Assembly (NCBI GenBank): GCA_010279815.1
Contig: QEOQ01000122.1
Location: forward strand, 1,395,268 to 1,452,070
Source: Brachionus plicatilis
Taxonomy: Eukaryota; Rotifera; Eurotatoria; Ploima; Brachionidae
DNA: 56,803 bases
Direction of reading: 5' to 3'
Below the pieces are notes generated by a model. It searched no databases and was not told where the DNA came from. It worked only from the letters and a program-made list of their open reading frames with translations. Shown here piece by piece: positions 1 to 11,170 of the stretch; the first letter of the stretch is position 1; every line of letters starts with the position of its first letter. Both the position numbers and the translations under genes were made by a program.

Positions 1-328
1 GAATTAATGTTTTTTATGTGTTCTCTTTAATTAAATCAAAGTTTTTTGTCTTTTTATATGTTTATTTCCACCTGTTTCTATTGTAATGGTCGAAATAAAA
101 TTTTTAAAAAATTGATTTTTTTTTATGAATTGCTTGTCAGCACACTTAAACGTGTGATAAAGAGATAAAACATTTTCTTTTTCATTTCTCTTTCTTCTTT
201 TTTAATCTGTTTGAAGTCTTCTGATGTCATTTGCATTGGATGTGCTGGGAAGATTTATTAAGTGTGTTTACCATACTTTGGATTGTGTGTACCAGATTTT
301 AAGTGTGCTGAAACTATGGACCCTTTTC
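1..328. other. AT-rich intergenic start of window
   Basis: No coding region or structured element is recognisable. The stretch is the 3' flank of the minus-strand orphan gene that ends at 329, so it probably holds that gene's 3' UTR. A few TGTG-rich words (TGTGCTG, GTGTGTAC) occur at 235-310 without a clear repeat structure. Confidence 0.4.
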
Positions 329-1366
329 TTATTCGATTTCTTCATAATCATCATCAAAATCAATAGCCATATAAATTAATTTTCTTGTGTTCAGAACACA
401 TCCAGATTGAATAAAATCGAATTGAGGCAATTGATCAGTTGCATTCAATAAATTATTTAGAAACTCAATGCAATAGTTCAAGTCAAATTGTGAAATTCTG
501 CTTGACAAAATCCAGTCAATTCTTTCGACAAAAAATGCTTTTTCTGCCAAAACACCAGCTTCAATTATTGTGCTGCTTCCTACTTCCATCTTTTTTCTAA
601 TTAATTCTGGACTAGATGCATTAAAGTTATTCAGCGCTTTTCTAAGCACAATATGACAAGTTTCGTTAATTACCAACCGTGTAAAATTAATCTTTAAAAT
701 ATTATTTTTTTGATCTTCGGTGAATTTATCTGGCAATTCACTAACAAACCTTTCTATAGATTTAATTCCAACAAACACATTGTTAACACCAGCAAAACCA
801 TTTAATGCACTTGAATACATCTTGAAAAAATTTAAACTCAATAGATTAAAGTCAAATATTAGTTCTTTGACTCCAGTAAGCGACATTACCACTTGGCATA
901 TTTTTTCATTTATTTTTCTATTTAAATTAATTTTTTTGAACAAAACCTCAAGGTCTTTTTTAAATATGAATTCTTCACTAGTTATATTTAAACTTGATAT
1001 TATGTCAAAAAAATTATCCCACATTGTTTTTAACTCAATCAGAGATTTGCTAAAATGAACAAGCAAAGTAAGCTGGGCTGCTTGATTCTTGTTTTGGACT
1101 CCGTTTTGGGTCTCAATTAAAAGTTGGCAGAAATTTTTGTACTGAGAGGTGCAGTGATGATCTTTGTAGAAAAATGGATTTAGTCCCATATTTGACACGA
1201 TTACATTTCTGAATTGAAACACTGTTTCTTCAATAGAGTTCGACAAAGATATTGGAATTTTGTTTGGACTCAATTGAATGAGAACATTGTCTCTGAATAT
1301 TTTGTAGTCAAATTCATGACATTTTGAATTCTTCTCATAATAATTTATAAAATGATTTGCAGTCAT
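329..1366 (-). CDS. Orphan protein, 345 aa, intronless
   Basis: This is a single open frame from an ATG at 1366 to a stop at 329-331, with no internal stop or needed splice. The protein is soluble, without signal peptide or membrane helices, mostly alpha-helical in composition, and ends in an acidic tail (DFDDDYEEIE). Residues about 230-290 carry a stretch reading NETCHIVLRKALNNFN, followed by SSPELIRKKMEVGS, then EAGVLAEKAFFVERIDW. The order of an E..H helix, a downstream Glu-Ala-Gly and a terminal IDW recalls decayed zincin-like folds in which the first His of HExxH is replaced (here N). That is inference from shape alone. No partner gene adjoins it; the PMCA gene lies 2 kb away on the same strand. 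I do not recognise the family. Confidence 0.65.
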   Translation of the reverse strand: MTANHFINYYEKNSKCHEFDYKIFRDNVLIQLSPNKIPISLSNSIEETVFQFRNVIVSNMGLNPFFYKDHHCTSQYKNFCQLLIETQNGVQNKNQAAQLTLLVHFSKSLIELKTMWDNFFDIISSLNITSEEFIFKKDLEVLFKKINLNRKINEKICQVVMSLTGVKELIFDFNLLSLNFFKMYSSALNGFAGVNNVFVGIKSIERFVSELPDKFTEDQKNNILKINFTRLVINETCHIVLRKALNNFNASSPELIRKKMEVGSSTIIEAGVLAEKAFFVERIDWILSSRISQFDLNYCIEFLNNLLNATDQLPQFDFIQSGCVLNTRKLIYMAIDFDDDYEEIE

Positions 1367-1817
1367 CTTATTTAAAAATTTGAAATAAAATCATAAAATT
1401 TAAATTCAAAAATAGTCTAGAAATTTTTAGGAATGGATAATTTTTGGTAAATTTAAAAATTTCAAACAAGCTTAATATTTATTTAATGCAGAAAAGATTG
1501 CACTTCAGATTTTGAATTTTTTAAATATGAAAAAAAAAGAATGTCATATTCTTGCAAGCTTATTAAATTGGACATTGTAAGTATTTTTAACATAATTGAA
1601 GACTTGATATTTTCAGATATTTAACTTATTTTATTGCTATTATGAATTGGCTATTTTAATAAAAACTATTTAGAACACAATATAATAAATTAACTTAAAT
1701 TTTTTGCTATTTTAATCCTTGCTATTTGGATGCTACACCGCTTCTAGGTAGAGTTAGCAATTTTGAATTTTGCTTTTTAAACATAATTAACTCTAGTTTG
1801 AATTTTTATTTTTTTAT

Positions 1818-1863
1818 TCTGAAGGAGCATTAGCTTGGTACAGATAAACAAATAAATAAATAA
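1818..1863 (+). repeat. 3' hairpin tail of a non-LTR retrotransposon, copy 1
   Basis: The segment reads TCTGAAGGAGCATTAGC, then TTGGTACAGATAAAC and an AAATA-rich tail. The same block ends at least three other retroelement relics here (2749, 9660, 49120 on minus). GGAGC and GCT(T/C) can pair across ATTA. A T-rich run precedes it. It is read as the 3' end of a truncated element. Confidence 0.5.
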
Positions 1864-1945
1864 CATGAAATTTTTAATCTTATTTTCAATATTAAATCCT
1901 TTTATCTTATTAAAACCATTTTTTAACACTCAAAATTAATTAATA

Positions 1946-2210
1946 ATGATCAATAATTCAAATTGGGAGTCGTTCGAAGAATTTACAGAATCGTTTCTAC
2001 AGCTTAGAGTCATTTGTTTAAACTATAAAAACTTGAAAAACAACAATTGTAATTGTTTTTCTTGGTTTAAATACTACATGTGTAAGCATACTGTTGGTAC
2101 AGAGACAATTGTTCGATGATTTTCCATATCAAACTTTAAACGTTTCTTTAGGAAAAATAAGACCTGTCGGAAGACCAAAAAACATCTCAAGTGCTTTAAT
2201 GAATTATTAA
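1946..2210 (+). pseudogene. SWIM zinc-finger relic, MULE transposase-like
   Basis: From ATG 1946 the frame reads to a SWIM-type zinc-binding signature: Cys-Asn-Cys, eight residues, then Cys-Lys-His followed by TVG (about 2045-2095). A frameshift or stop follows near 2117. The next frame then gives IPYQTLNVSLGKIRPVGRPK, ending at the stop 2208-2210. In Mutator-like transposases and related proteins a CxC..CxH finger is followed by a short basic GRPK tail, so the order of parts fits a C-terminal transposase fragment. The break and the lack of any catalytic domain make it dead. It could instead be a remnant of a host SWIM protein. Confidence 0.5.
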
Positions 2211-2439
2211 TTTATTGTTAAATTTTTCTATAATCTCTAATTTGATAAAACTTTATTTATTATTGATAAATTTTTTTATATTTAATTGATAAATAAAATT
2301 TTAATTAATAACTTATTTATTGACATTTTTTTTAATTAATTGACGGAAAATCATTATTACCTAAATTACCCTTAAAGTTATTATTTTAACTTAAGAAAAT
2401 TGACTACTTTAATAAACTTAAATTCTTAACTGTCTCGAA

Positions 2440-2791
2440 TCGACTTTTTGAATTGAGCGAAAGATATGTAGCGGGAGGACTGCGTCATTCTGTTCCATTG
2501 GTTGTCAAGCTGGTTTATGAATAAAAAGCGGGTTTTGAATCAAGGTATGTTGAATACCCAACTCCATTGTGTAATTGCTATCTTACTATTTCTTCTTTCT
2601 TTCCCGAACTGTTCAATACTTTAACACGTTGCACATGTCACCTCTTACAATTTATCAATTTTAATTGTCTTTTTATTATATTTTAACTTATTTTAATTTT
2701 TCTTATTTTTTCTTTACATTTTTATTTTATTTTATTTTATTTTTTTAATCTGAAGGAGATTTAGCTCGGCACAGATAAAAAAAATAAATAA
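2440..2791 (+). mobile_element. Non-LTR retrotransposon 3' end with hairpin tail, copy 2
   Basis: Broken frames at 2450-2640 (for example SERYVAGGLRHSVPLV) resemble the degenerate C-terminus of a non-LTR reverse-transcriptase polyprotein, but weakly. The clear part is the tail at 2749-2791: TCTGAAGGAGATTTAGCTC, then GGCACAGAT and a poly(A)/TAAA-like run, the block that ends the reverse-transcriptase relic at 9660. The tail call is firm; the coding call is weak. Confidence 0.4.
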
Positions 2792-3461
2792 TTACTATTG
2801 AAATTTCTTTTCAATTTTTTAAAAAATCAAAAATAACTTTTACAAATCCCAAAATTAACGCTAATGTGGCTGAAAGGGAGAATTAATATTCATTCCAAAC
2901 AGTCAGGGGATTTTGTCCCAAATTATTTTTTAAATAAATAAATAAATCAAATTTCTAAGCAAAAATGATTTAATTTATAATATTTGTGTTAAAATTTCCT
3001 GAAATTTTATCAAAATAGACCGAACCGAATATTTTTTTTTACAATTTTTTTAAATTTACGAAAATTTTGATAAGTTTACGTAATTTTTTTGAAATTTTAA
3101 GTTAATTTTCGCAAATAAACAAATTTTTACAGAAGTAATTTCCCGTAAGTTTTTGTAGAAACATATTTTTTACGTTAAATTTCAAAAATTTACGAAAGTT
3201 TACCACAAATCCTTGTGTCTAAGCACTATTTTATAAGTTAATAAAAGAATTTTCAATTTTTTTACTTTATTAAAATGACAAATATAAATAAACGATATAA
3301 ATATAAAATATTATTCTCAAATTCAACTTTATTCTAAATTTAATCAATAAAATTTCTTACAATTTTTTCGTCAAATTTTAAAGATTTTGATCATTTGATC
3401 TTTAAAAAAAAGCAAGAATAACAACCTTTTATGGCATTTTAAGTGGTCTGGTGAAAATAAA
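2792..3461. other. Intergenic, 3' flank of the PMCA gene
   Basis: Very AT-rich sequence with TTTACG-rich words (about 3040-3200). No coding region or terminal repeats are seen. It should contain the calcium-pump 3' UTR, since that gene's stop is at 3462-3464 on the minus strand. Confidence 0.4.
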
Positions 3462-6400
3462 TTAGGCTTCTAAATTGACGTTTGATTGTGACAATTCTTT
3501 AACTTTTTCTTTAAGGGACATAACACTCCCCATTTCGCTGGCATCAATAACTTCGTTTAGTTTTGCCTGAAAAACTTCAACTACTTTAATCTGATTTGAC
3601 AAACGGTGAGCACCACGCATCCAGAGTGTCTTAGACCTCTCGATCGCGTCCTGGTCCTCGTCTATTTCATGTTCCAAATCAACAACGGGTTCTGGTTCGG
3701 CTTTCTTTTTCTTAATCAATCTTACCACTTTTTTTACAAAACTATTGGGAATACTTGAAATAACTTGGCCCCACAATAAAGAGCCAAAACCCAATGCCAG
3801 ACACCACATCCACTGATCAATTTCTAGTTTTTCCACAGCAAATATTATACCACCAAAATTTACTATTAAAATCTAAATAAAATTAGAAAAATAAATTTTT
3901 TTTTTCTATTTTTTATTTTAAATTTTACTTGTCCGATAAAACAGAATAGCCAAATAAACAAAAAAATCATGTTGTTTTGAATACCAGCGAACACGTTTCT
4001 TTCGTTATGAATTTTTCTGGCGTTGATTTCATTAAATAGAGTCATGAGGACAAATGCATTGAATACAATGGTAAAATGGACGCTTGGATCTCTTAGCTTG
4101 GTTATATCATGATATTTGATTACACTATCAACCAACATCCAATCTTCAACTAAAAATAAAAAATTAATTCACAAATAATTTAAATTATTTTAAATTACTT
4201 TTGTACACTAAAACGAACAGGACTATAAGTTGATAGACAGCATGTCCGAGCATGTTTTTCATCATTGTGTAAGAAATGATTGACTTGTTGCGTCCATAGG
4301 GTTTTCTCTTAAGCAAGTCTTCAGTGGGTGGCTCAGTAGCCAAAGCCAAAGACGCCAAAGTATCCATTACCAAATTGACCCAGAGCATTTGGACAGCTTT
4401 TAGTGGTACGGCTTGAATTGTTGCCGCACAGACTACACTAAAAATACCAGCTGAAAAATTAGCCGTCAATTGAAACTGTAAAAATTTAGCAATGGCATCG
4501 TAAACATTGCGGCCCCACATCATTGCCTTTACAATTGAACTAAAATTGTCATCTGTTAAGATAATGTCTGATGCTTCTTTTGCTACGTCAGTGCCTTGAA
4601 TGCCCATAGCAAAGCCAACATCAGCTCTTTTAAGTGCTGGACCATCATTCGTACCATCACCAGTAACAGCAACTACTTCTCTATTTGTCTGGAAAAAAAA
4701 TAGTTAATTATATTTTCTAATAATAAAGATACTAAATAAAATATTAAAAATTTTCAACCATTAAAACCAGAAAAATAAAACAACTAAAATAAAATTAAAA
4801 TTTGTTTAAGTTTTAAATATTTAAAATCAATTTTTTAATTTCCTGATTAAAAAAAGAACTGTGATAGTCAATTTGTAAAATGACTTCGAAAATAATAAAA
4901 ATCCAGAAGAAATAAATTAAAGGCAATCGGAGTGCGTTCTTTTTGCATAGTTATGGATTTCTTGAAATGGCATCGTAAAATTTTTAAATTAAAAAATTTT
5001 TGATCAATTAAACTATTAATGAATTTTTTGTTTAATTTTTTTAAAATTTAAATTTATGATAAATTAAAATAAATTTTTTTTTTGGAAATAAATTTAAACT
5101 TTTGGTAAAAAAAAAGAAAATTATTTTATTTTTTTGAGTTTTTTAAAATTCCTGGTCAAAGTAAAACGAAAATTTTATTATTTCATCATTTTAAAAATTC
5201 ATATATATATATACAGTTTATTTATTTTAAAAACAATTTAGTAATAGTTTTAGCCAGCTGTTATGAAGATTTAGGCCTTTTTTTAAAAAAAAGTCTATTT
5301 GATTTTATTGAATTTTTATAACGCCTGATCAAATAAGAGAGGAAAATTTTATTAAATCCTCAGTCATTTTACAAATTGACAGTGAAATAACCAAGCATAT
5401 GACAAAATTGGTCTCTAAACTAAAAATCGGATAAAATTGATTTAAATTTTGTTCTTTCCGATTTTAAAATAAAATAAAGATAATTTTTAACTAAAAAATA
5501 TTTTTTTCATGAAATTTTATCATTTAACTTTTCAAAAACTCATATGTTATTTTTTGATTATATTTTAAAATTTCACTTTAATATTTTACTTTTTAAAGCT
5601 TGACTTTGAAAAGACTTGCCAAATTTTCAACAAAAACCTATTTAGAAATCGAAGTGCTGATCTTCTAAAAACTAGTTCACTTAATTCATTTATTTCTTAA
5701 AATTCTTTATATTTTCGAAATAAATTATTGAGTTTTTTACTTAATTGTTTAAATAGGGCTTTTGAAAAAAAATTTATCTTTTAAAACTTAGAAAACAAAC
5801 AACAAATATTTTTTTAAAACCAAAACCTGAATAAAAATTAGAAAATATCTTAAAAACAAAATTAAAACTTTTGGGGAAAATAACAAAATTTTTTTTAATT
5901 TTTGGATAAAAATCTTGCTAGCAAAATTATTTTAAAAAACAAAGTCTGTCAATTTTTTAAAAGGATGACAAATAAAATTATGTGAAATTTAGAAAAAATT
6001 TAGGTGTTAAATTTAGAAAAGTATTTAAACTTTTGTTCTAAAACTCAGATTGTGATTCGAAAAAAATTCTCTTTAAGAGTAAAAGAAAAAATGATCCTGG
6101 CACAATTCAATTCAAAAAAAAATTCTCTTACCGACAATTTACTTTCCACAATACCATTGACTAAAATAAACTTATCTGATGGAGATGATCTTGCCAAAAC
6201 CCTGAGCCTGGGCCAAACTTTGTCCAGCAAATGTTGTCTTATTTGACCGGTTTCATCTCGAATTCTTTTATTAAAATCTTTGCTCTCCAAAATCAAATAA
6301 TCATCACTGGGCTTTATAATTCCACACTTCATAGCTATTGAAGTTGCCGTATTGATGTTGTCACCGGTAATCATACGAACAACAACTCCACTAGTTTGGC

Positions 6401-9400
6401 ATTTATGTATGGCATCAGAAACCTCAGGACGGACAGGATCTTCGATTCCGACAACACACAGGCACACTAAATCTTTGACAACATGATCCTCGATGTCCCA
6501 ATCTGGCTCTTCATCAAAATAGCAGCAGCTTGGATCAATTTCAGCCTGCTCTTTGGCTTCAAAGTCTTTGTACGCCACACATATAGTTCGCAGTCCATCC
6601 ATGGCCATGGGCTCAATAACTGAATGTATAATGGACTGAATTTTGTCTTCATCTAATCTAACCAATTGTCCCTCTGAATTTAAATACCAACTACATTTGG
6701 ATAGAACCATTTCAGATGCTCCTTTTGAATAAAGTCTGTAAGCACCGGGTTTTTGCTTATTTTTGACCACTGTGCTCATCATTTTACGGGCTGAGTTAAA
6801 GGTGAACACTTTGACAAATTGTTCACTTGGACTCTCAGCTCTTATTGCTTCATAACTAGCGCCTATTTTGTTCACAAAGCCCAGTAGGGCGCATTCGGTC
6901 TTATTGCCGATTTGTTTAGGCAATTCGTATTCCACATTGACAGCCTCCAGTCTAGATGTATAATTACTATTTATAGATGCAGATTTTGATATTAAATCTT
7001 TTAGTTTTGGGCTAATATCAGAAGGAATTTTGAGGTGAAGTCTGTCGCCGAGCCAGCACTGGACCACTGTCATGCGATTTGTGGTCAATGTACCGGTCTT
7101 GTCCGAACATATTGTGGTAGCATTGCCCATTGTCTCACAAGCGTCTAAATGACGAACTAAATTGTTGTCTTTGGTCATGCGGCGCACAGCAAAGGCCAGT
7201 GCTAGTGTAACAGCTAGTGGAAGGCCTTCAGGAACAGCTACAACTATGACTGTGATGCCTTGGATCAAGTAGGATATTATGTATTTAATGTAAAGGTTGG
7301 ACCATGGGCGATTTTTGATCAGAAATTCTTCAATGCTCATTCGTATGACTAGGATTAGAAATGTGAAAAAGGCGGACAGCATTCCAATATAGCCGATTTG
7401 TAGAGCCAATTTGCCAAGTTTAATTTGTAACACTGAACGATGCTTTTTTTTGGGCTTTTTTTTCTCTTCGTCCAAATTGCTTTGCTGTCCATCTTCTTGA
7501 TCTATGACGAAAAATGGTCAACACAATTCATTTTAAATTTGTATAACTATACCTGTGTGAGTATTCAAATTTTTATATTCTAAAATGAAAAAATTTATTT
7601 GTATTAATTTTGTATTTATTAAATATTTTATTTAAGTGTGCCCACTCTGAGAAGATTTAGATTTTTTTTTTAGAATCATGCTGATTTGATTTAAAATTTA
7701 TTTTTTTACAAAAAAATCTTTTTGAATTTTTTTTTCAAAAAAAAACTTTTGAATTCTTCACATTTTATTTATTAAGTAATGTTTTTAAAAATTAATTCAA
7801 ATAAAAAATTTGAAAATCAAAGATCTAATGAAAATGATGCAATTTTAAAATTTTTTCGAACTGAAATTTTTTTCTGAAATTCAAACCAAAATTTACTTTT
7901 AATATTAAAAAAATAATTAAAAAAAATAAGCTTAAATTGTAAACATTCGAATTAATTTTGATTATTTTGCTCAAAATTTTATACAGATACAAAATAAGTC
8001 AAAATTTAAATCATAATTTATATTTTAAATCAAGCCATCACTTCTCATTTTAAAACAACATTGTTTTTTTCGTTTTTAATATTCGTAAAATAATTTAAAT
8101 TTATTCAAATTAATTAGATAACTTATTAAAATTTTTATATTGATATCATTTGTCTAGGATTTATTAAAATTAAAAATTAAAATAAATAATTTAAACAAAT
8201 TTATTTTGAAGCCATTAAACATTTTTTGCTACTAATAAAGCCCCAAAATGCAAAATCAATTTATTTATTTCTTTATTTATTTCAATGAACGCCTTAAAGG
8301 CGATGTAAAAAAAAAATTTTTTAAATAAATTGTAATAAATAAGACAAAGTTCTAAAAAATTAAAATAAAAAATTGAATAAAGTATTTAATTTAAATGTTT
8401 AATTTTGGTTAGAAATCCAGGGTAATGTCGACTTTTTGAAAAAATGTTTCTTCTTAAGCGATTAAAAAATTAAAATTTAAAACAAAATTATTGCAAAATT
8501 TTTGTTAAGGTAAAAAATGGAAAGTGAAGAGAAATTCTTAATATGATTATGGGTTTGGTCAAAAGTCACAGTCTAAAGTCAAACTGGTGAAAATGGTGAA
8601 AAGTCAATAAAAATTTTCCAGACTTAAGTCAAAGTCTGACTTTAATGTAATTGAAAATTTTGTTTGTATTATAGACCGGAATTTAAAAAAAATAAAAATA
8701 TTTTAAAAAAATTGTTTTATGCGTAATTAATACAATGAAATCGAAATCGATCATTTCTTATACAAAAAAATTTAGAGTCTTTTAATAGAAAGAAAAAAGC
8801 CTGTTGTCTTTATTTTGACATTTCTAAAGCTTTAGATTGAGTTTGGCACGATGAACTAATTTAAAAGCTAATTAGAATTAATCTATTTCTTTATTTAATA
8901 TTTTATGGACCTATGTTATAGATCGTTCTGCATTTAAGAACTTTTGGAGTAAAATTTAAGAGGTCATCTAAAAGTGATCAATAACCTATTAAAGCAGGAG
9001 TCCCACAAGGGTCAATAATGAGTCCAATTCTTTTTAGCATTTTATAAATGACCTAACAAAAAGAAACAAAAAAAATGTCAATACTCTCTTCTTTTTGCAG
9101 ATGATTTGGTTACTTTTTTTATTTTCAAAAAGATAGGAAATCTTGAAAACGTGATTAATAATTACCTAAAAGAAGTTGAAAAATGTATTTTCAAATGGAA
9201 AATTAAAATTTATTTTGAAAAGTCATGTTACATGACTTTTGAGGAAAAAACAAAAGTTAAAATCAATCTTGACTTTCAAATTAATGGTAAAAATTTAAGT
9301 AATGAAGAAAAAGTCTAATTCTTAGGAATCTCATTAGACCCTAAACTTTCATTTAGTCCAAAGGTGGATGAATTAAAAGAGTGCTGTAATCCAAGGCTTA

Positions 9401-11125
9401 ATTTAATAAAATATCCCTCAAATAGGAAACGGGGTCTAAAACCGAAAAAATTAGCTAATTTTTACAAATCCTTCAATCTTGGAGTATTCTTTTCCTTATT
9501 TAAATTCATTCTCAGAAACTAACATCAAAAAAAATATAAATTATTCAAAATTCAAAAGCTCGATCTATTTTGAAGCTGAAATTGAAGCTAATTTTTATTT
9601 ATTTTTTATTTTATTTTGTCATATTTAACTTTATTTTTATTTTTTTTTTATTTTTTTTTCTGAAGGAGCATTAGCTCGATACAGATAAAAAAATAAATAA
9701 AATATCAATTTGATCAATACAAAACGAAATAAAAAATTTAAAAAAATATCTCAAGTCAAAGTTTTGACATTACTTGAAAAAAAATAAAATTTAAAGTTTA
9801 AGTCCAGACTTGATTTTTACTTTATGACTTTGACTTTAGACTATCTCTGATTCAAACTAATTATTAAATTGAAAAAATATCAATTCAAAGACAACTAAAT
9901 TTACCCAAATCAAAACTATTTAGAAATTCGATACCAAAATTTAAAAAAAAAAATTTTTATAACAGATAAAAAGTTGTTTTGTAAGTGCATCAAACTAATT
10001 TAAATATTTAAATTATTTTAAAATTTTGAATAACTTTTAATTAATAAAAAAAAAGTATTAATGGATCTTTTAACGAAATAGGCTCTAAGCCCTTGATAAA
10101 CCTTGAAACTTTAATTTGAATGTTCAAAAAATCTTTGCTAAAATACCCAAAATATTAAAAATAAATTTTTTCTTTCTCAATTTAAATAAAATATCCATAC
10201 AATTTGACCAAAAATTACTTTTTTTTTCATGCTTTTTCTTTTTGTCGGATTCGGTCTCTTCGCCAGTGGCGCCAAGAAGAGTCATGATGATGCCTGTTTG
10301 AGAATTAAGACCCACAGCCAATACCAAAAACTGTCCACTTCCTTCCATGACATGAGTTCCGGACAAAAGCACCGCATTGTCATAGCCATTTTTTTTGATC
10401 AAATCAGTTTCACCAGTCAAAGAAGACTCGTCTATCCTAAGATCGGACGAGTGGGTAACTATACCATCTGCAGGTATCAAATCACCGTATTTAACACAAC
10501 AAATATCACCAACAACAATGTCTTTGACGTTTATTTGTACCATGCGGCCATTGCGGATCACCGATGCCAAATTGTCTGACTCAATGCGGTCTTGAAGTCC
10601 GCGGAATTGCTTTTCCTTGCGCCAATCATTGAAAGCAGTCACAAATACAACAACTACAACAGCGATCATGATCGCAGCACCTTCGACCCATTCCAGATTG
10701 CCCATGTCTTTTTTGACCCTGTTGCGGTACTCTTCGTCAGCGATCTCGCCTTCCGGATGATAAAAAGACAAAGAAATTGAAATCACTGCACAAATCATCA
10801 ACATGACCAGAGTTGTGTCCTGCAAGGCCTCGAACGCAAACTGGAATATTGTCTTGGGTGGCTTGGGCGGAATTTCATTTTTGCCATAAACATTCACTCT
10901 TTGTCTTAGCTGATCTTGCGAGTCGCAGATGCCATTGACAGTGTCCGTGTGGAGCAAATTTGCCAAGGTGTCTGTTTCGCCGTATTTCAGCCGAATACGG
11001 TCAGTGGCATCTGCACCCTTTAGCTGAATTAGCTCCTTCAGCTCGTGCACTCTAATCTTGAAGTGGAACTCTCTGGCTCTTACTGGACCATGCGAGCTCG
11101 TGCCAACTTGTTGCTGATCAGACAT
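3462..11125 (-). CDS. Plasma-membrane calcium-transporting ATPase (PMCA, P2B type)
   Basis: Exports cytosolic Ca2+ across the plasma membrane using ATP, with activation by calmodulin. Five exons join in phase: 10219-11125, 6132-7501, 4199-4688, 3929-4149, 3462-3872; introns are 2717, 1443, 49 and 56 bp. The sum is 3399 nt, 1132 aa, normal for the family. Visible parts: M1 about 105-122; the actuator loop with SLTGET at 235-240; a lysine-rich lipid-binding linker at 295-325; PEGLP in M4 at 393-397; the phosphorylated Asp of CSDKTGT at about 436; [14 protein letters not shown] at about 767-776; then M5-M10. The C-tail [19 protein letters not shown] (about 1079-1097) matches the calmodulin-binding helix of PMCA pumps. 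The start is taken at MSDQQQ; an in-frame ATG 15 codons upstream (11170) is possible. The tail is short and I see no PDZ-binding C-terminus. Confidence 0.95.
4689..6131 (-). other. PMCA intron 2
   Basis: 1443 bp between donor GTAAGA (after VESKLS) and the acceptor before [12 protein letters not shown]. Both ends keep phase 0. The content is low-complexity A/T sequence without recognisable coding or terminal repeats. The short open frame at 6004-6246 on the other strand is not supported. Confidence 0.8.
8791..9560 (+). pseudogene. Non-LTR retrotransposon reverse transcriptase relic
   Basis: Broken plus-strand frames spell the core order of a non-LTR (jockey/RTE-like) reverse transcriptase. 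First comes YFDISKALD followed by VWHDEL (finger/palm, 8805-8860), then [15 protein letters not shown] (about 9000-9045), then the catalytic FADDLVTF (about 9095-9120) with the YxDD-type box as FADD. A downstream stretch includes [19 protein letters not shown]. Several stops and frameshifts lie between the motifs (for example after LD at about 8838 and at 9316), so it cannot be active. It sits antisense inside calcium-pump intron 1 and ends with the shared hairpin tail at 9660. Confidence 0.8.
9660..9703 (+). repeat. 3' hairpin tail of non-LTR element, copy 3
   Basis: TCTGAAGGAGCATTAGCTC, then GATACAGATAAAA and AAATAAATAAAA. GGAGC/GCTC forms a perfect short stem with an ATTA loop. It lies directly downstream of the reverse-transcriptase relic, which ties this recurring block to that retrotransposon family. 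Confidence 0.6.
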
Positions 11126-11170
11126 TTCTCTATTTACAAATTCATTACTACTAGTCTTATATACACACAT

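Larger units (their letters stand above)
7502..10218 (-). other. PMCA intron 1, carrying retrotransposon relic
   Basis: 2717 bp between a GTAATT donor and an ATAG acceptor. The split codon (A + AT, Asn) joins the lysine-rich linker exactly. The intron hosts a plus-strand reverse-transcriptase relic (8791-9560) and its tail (9660-9703). These are bracketed by imperfect inverted copies of AGTCTAAAGTCAAA (about 8580 and 9830), which may be the ends of an older host element. Confidence 0.8.

Noticed and set aside
6004..6246. 80-codon plus-strand open frame
   Set aside because: It overlaps the end of PMCA exon 2 antisense; a shadow of conserved coding sequence.
10229..10780. Several plus-strand open frames of 60-116 codons
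   Set aside because: All lie antisense to PMCA exon 1, which has clear motif support.
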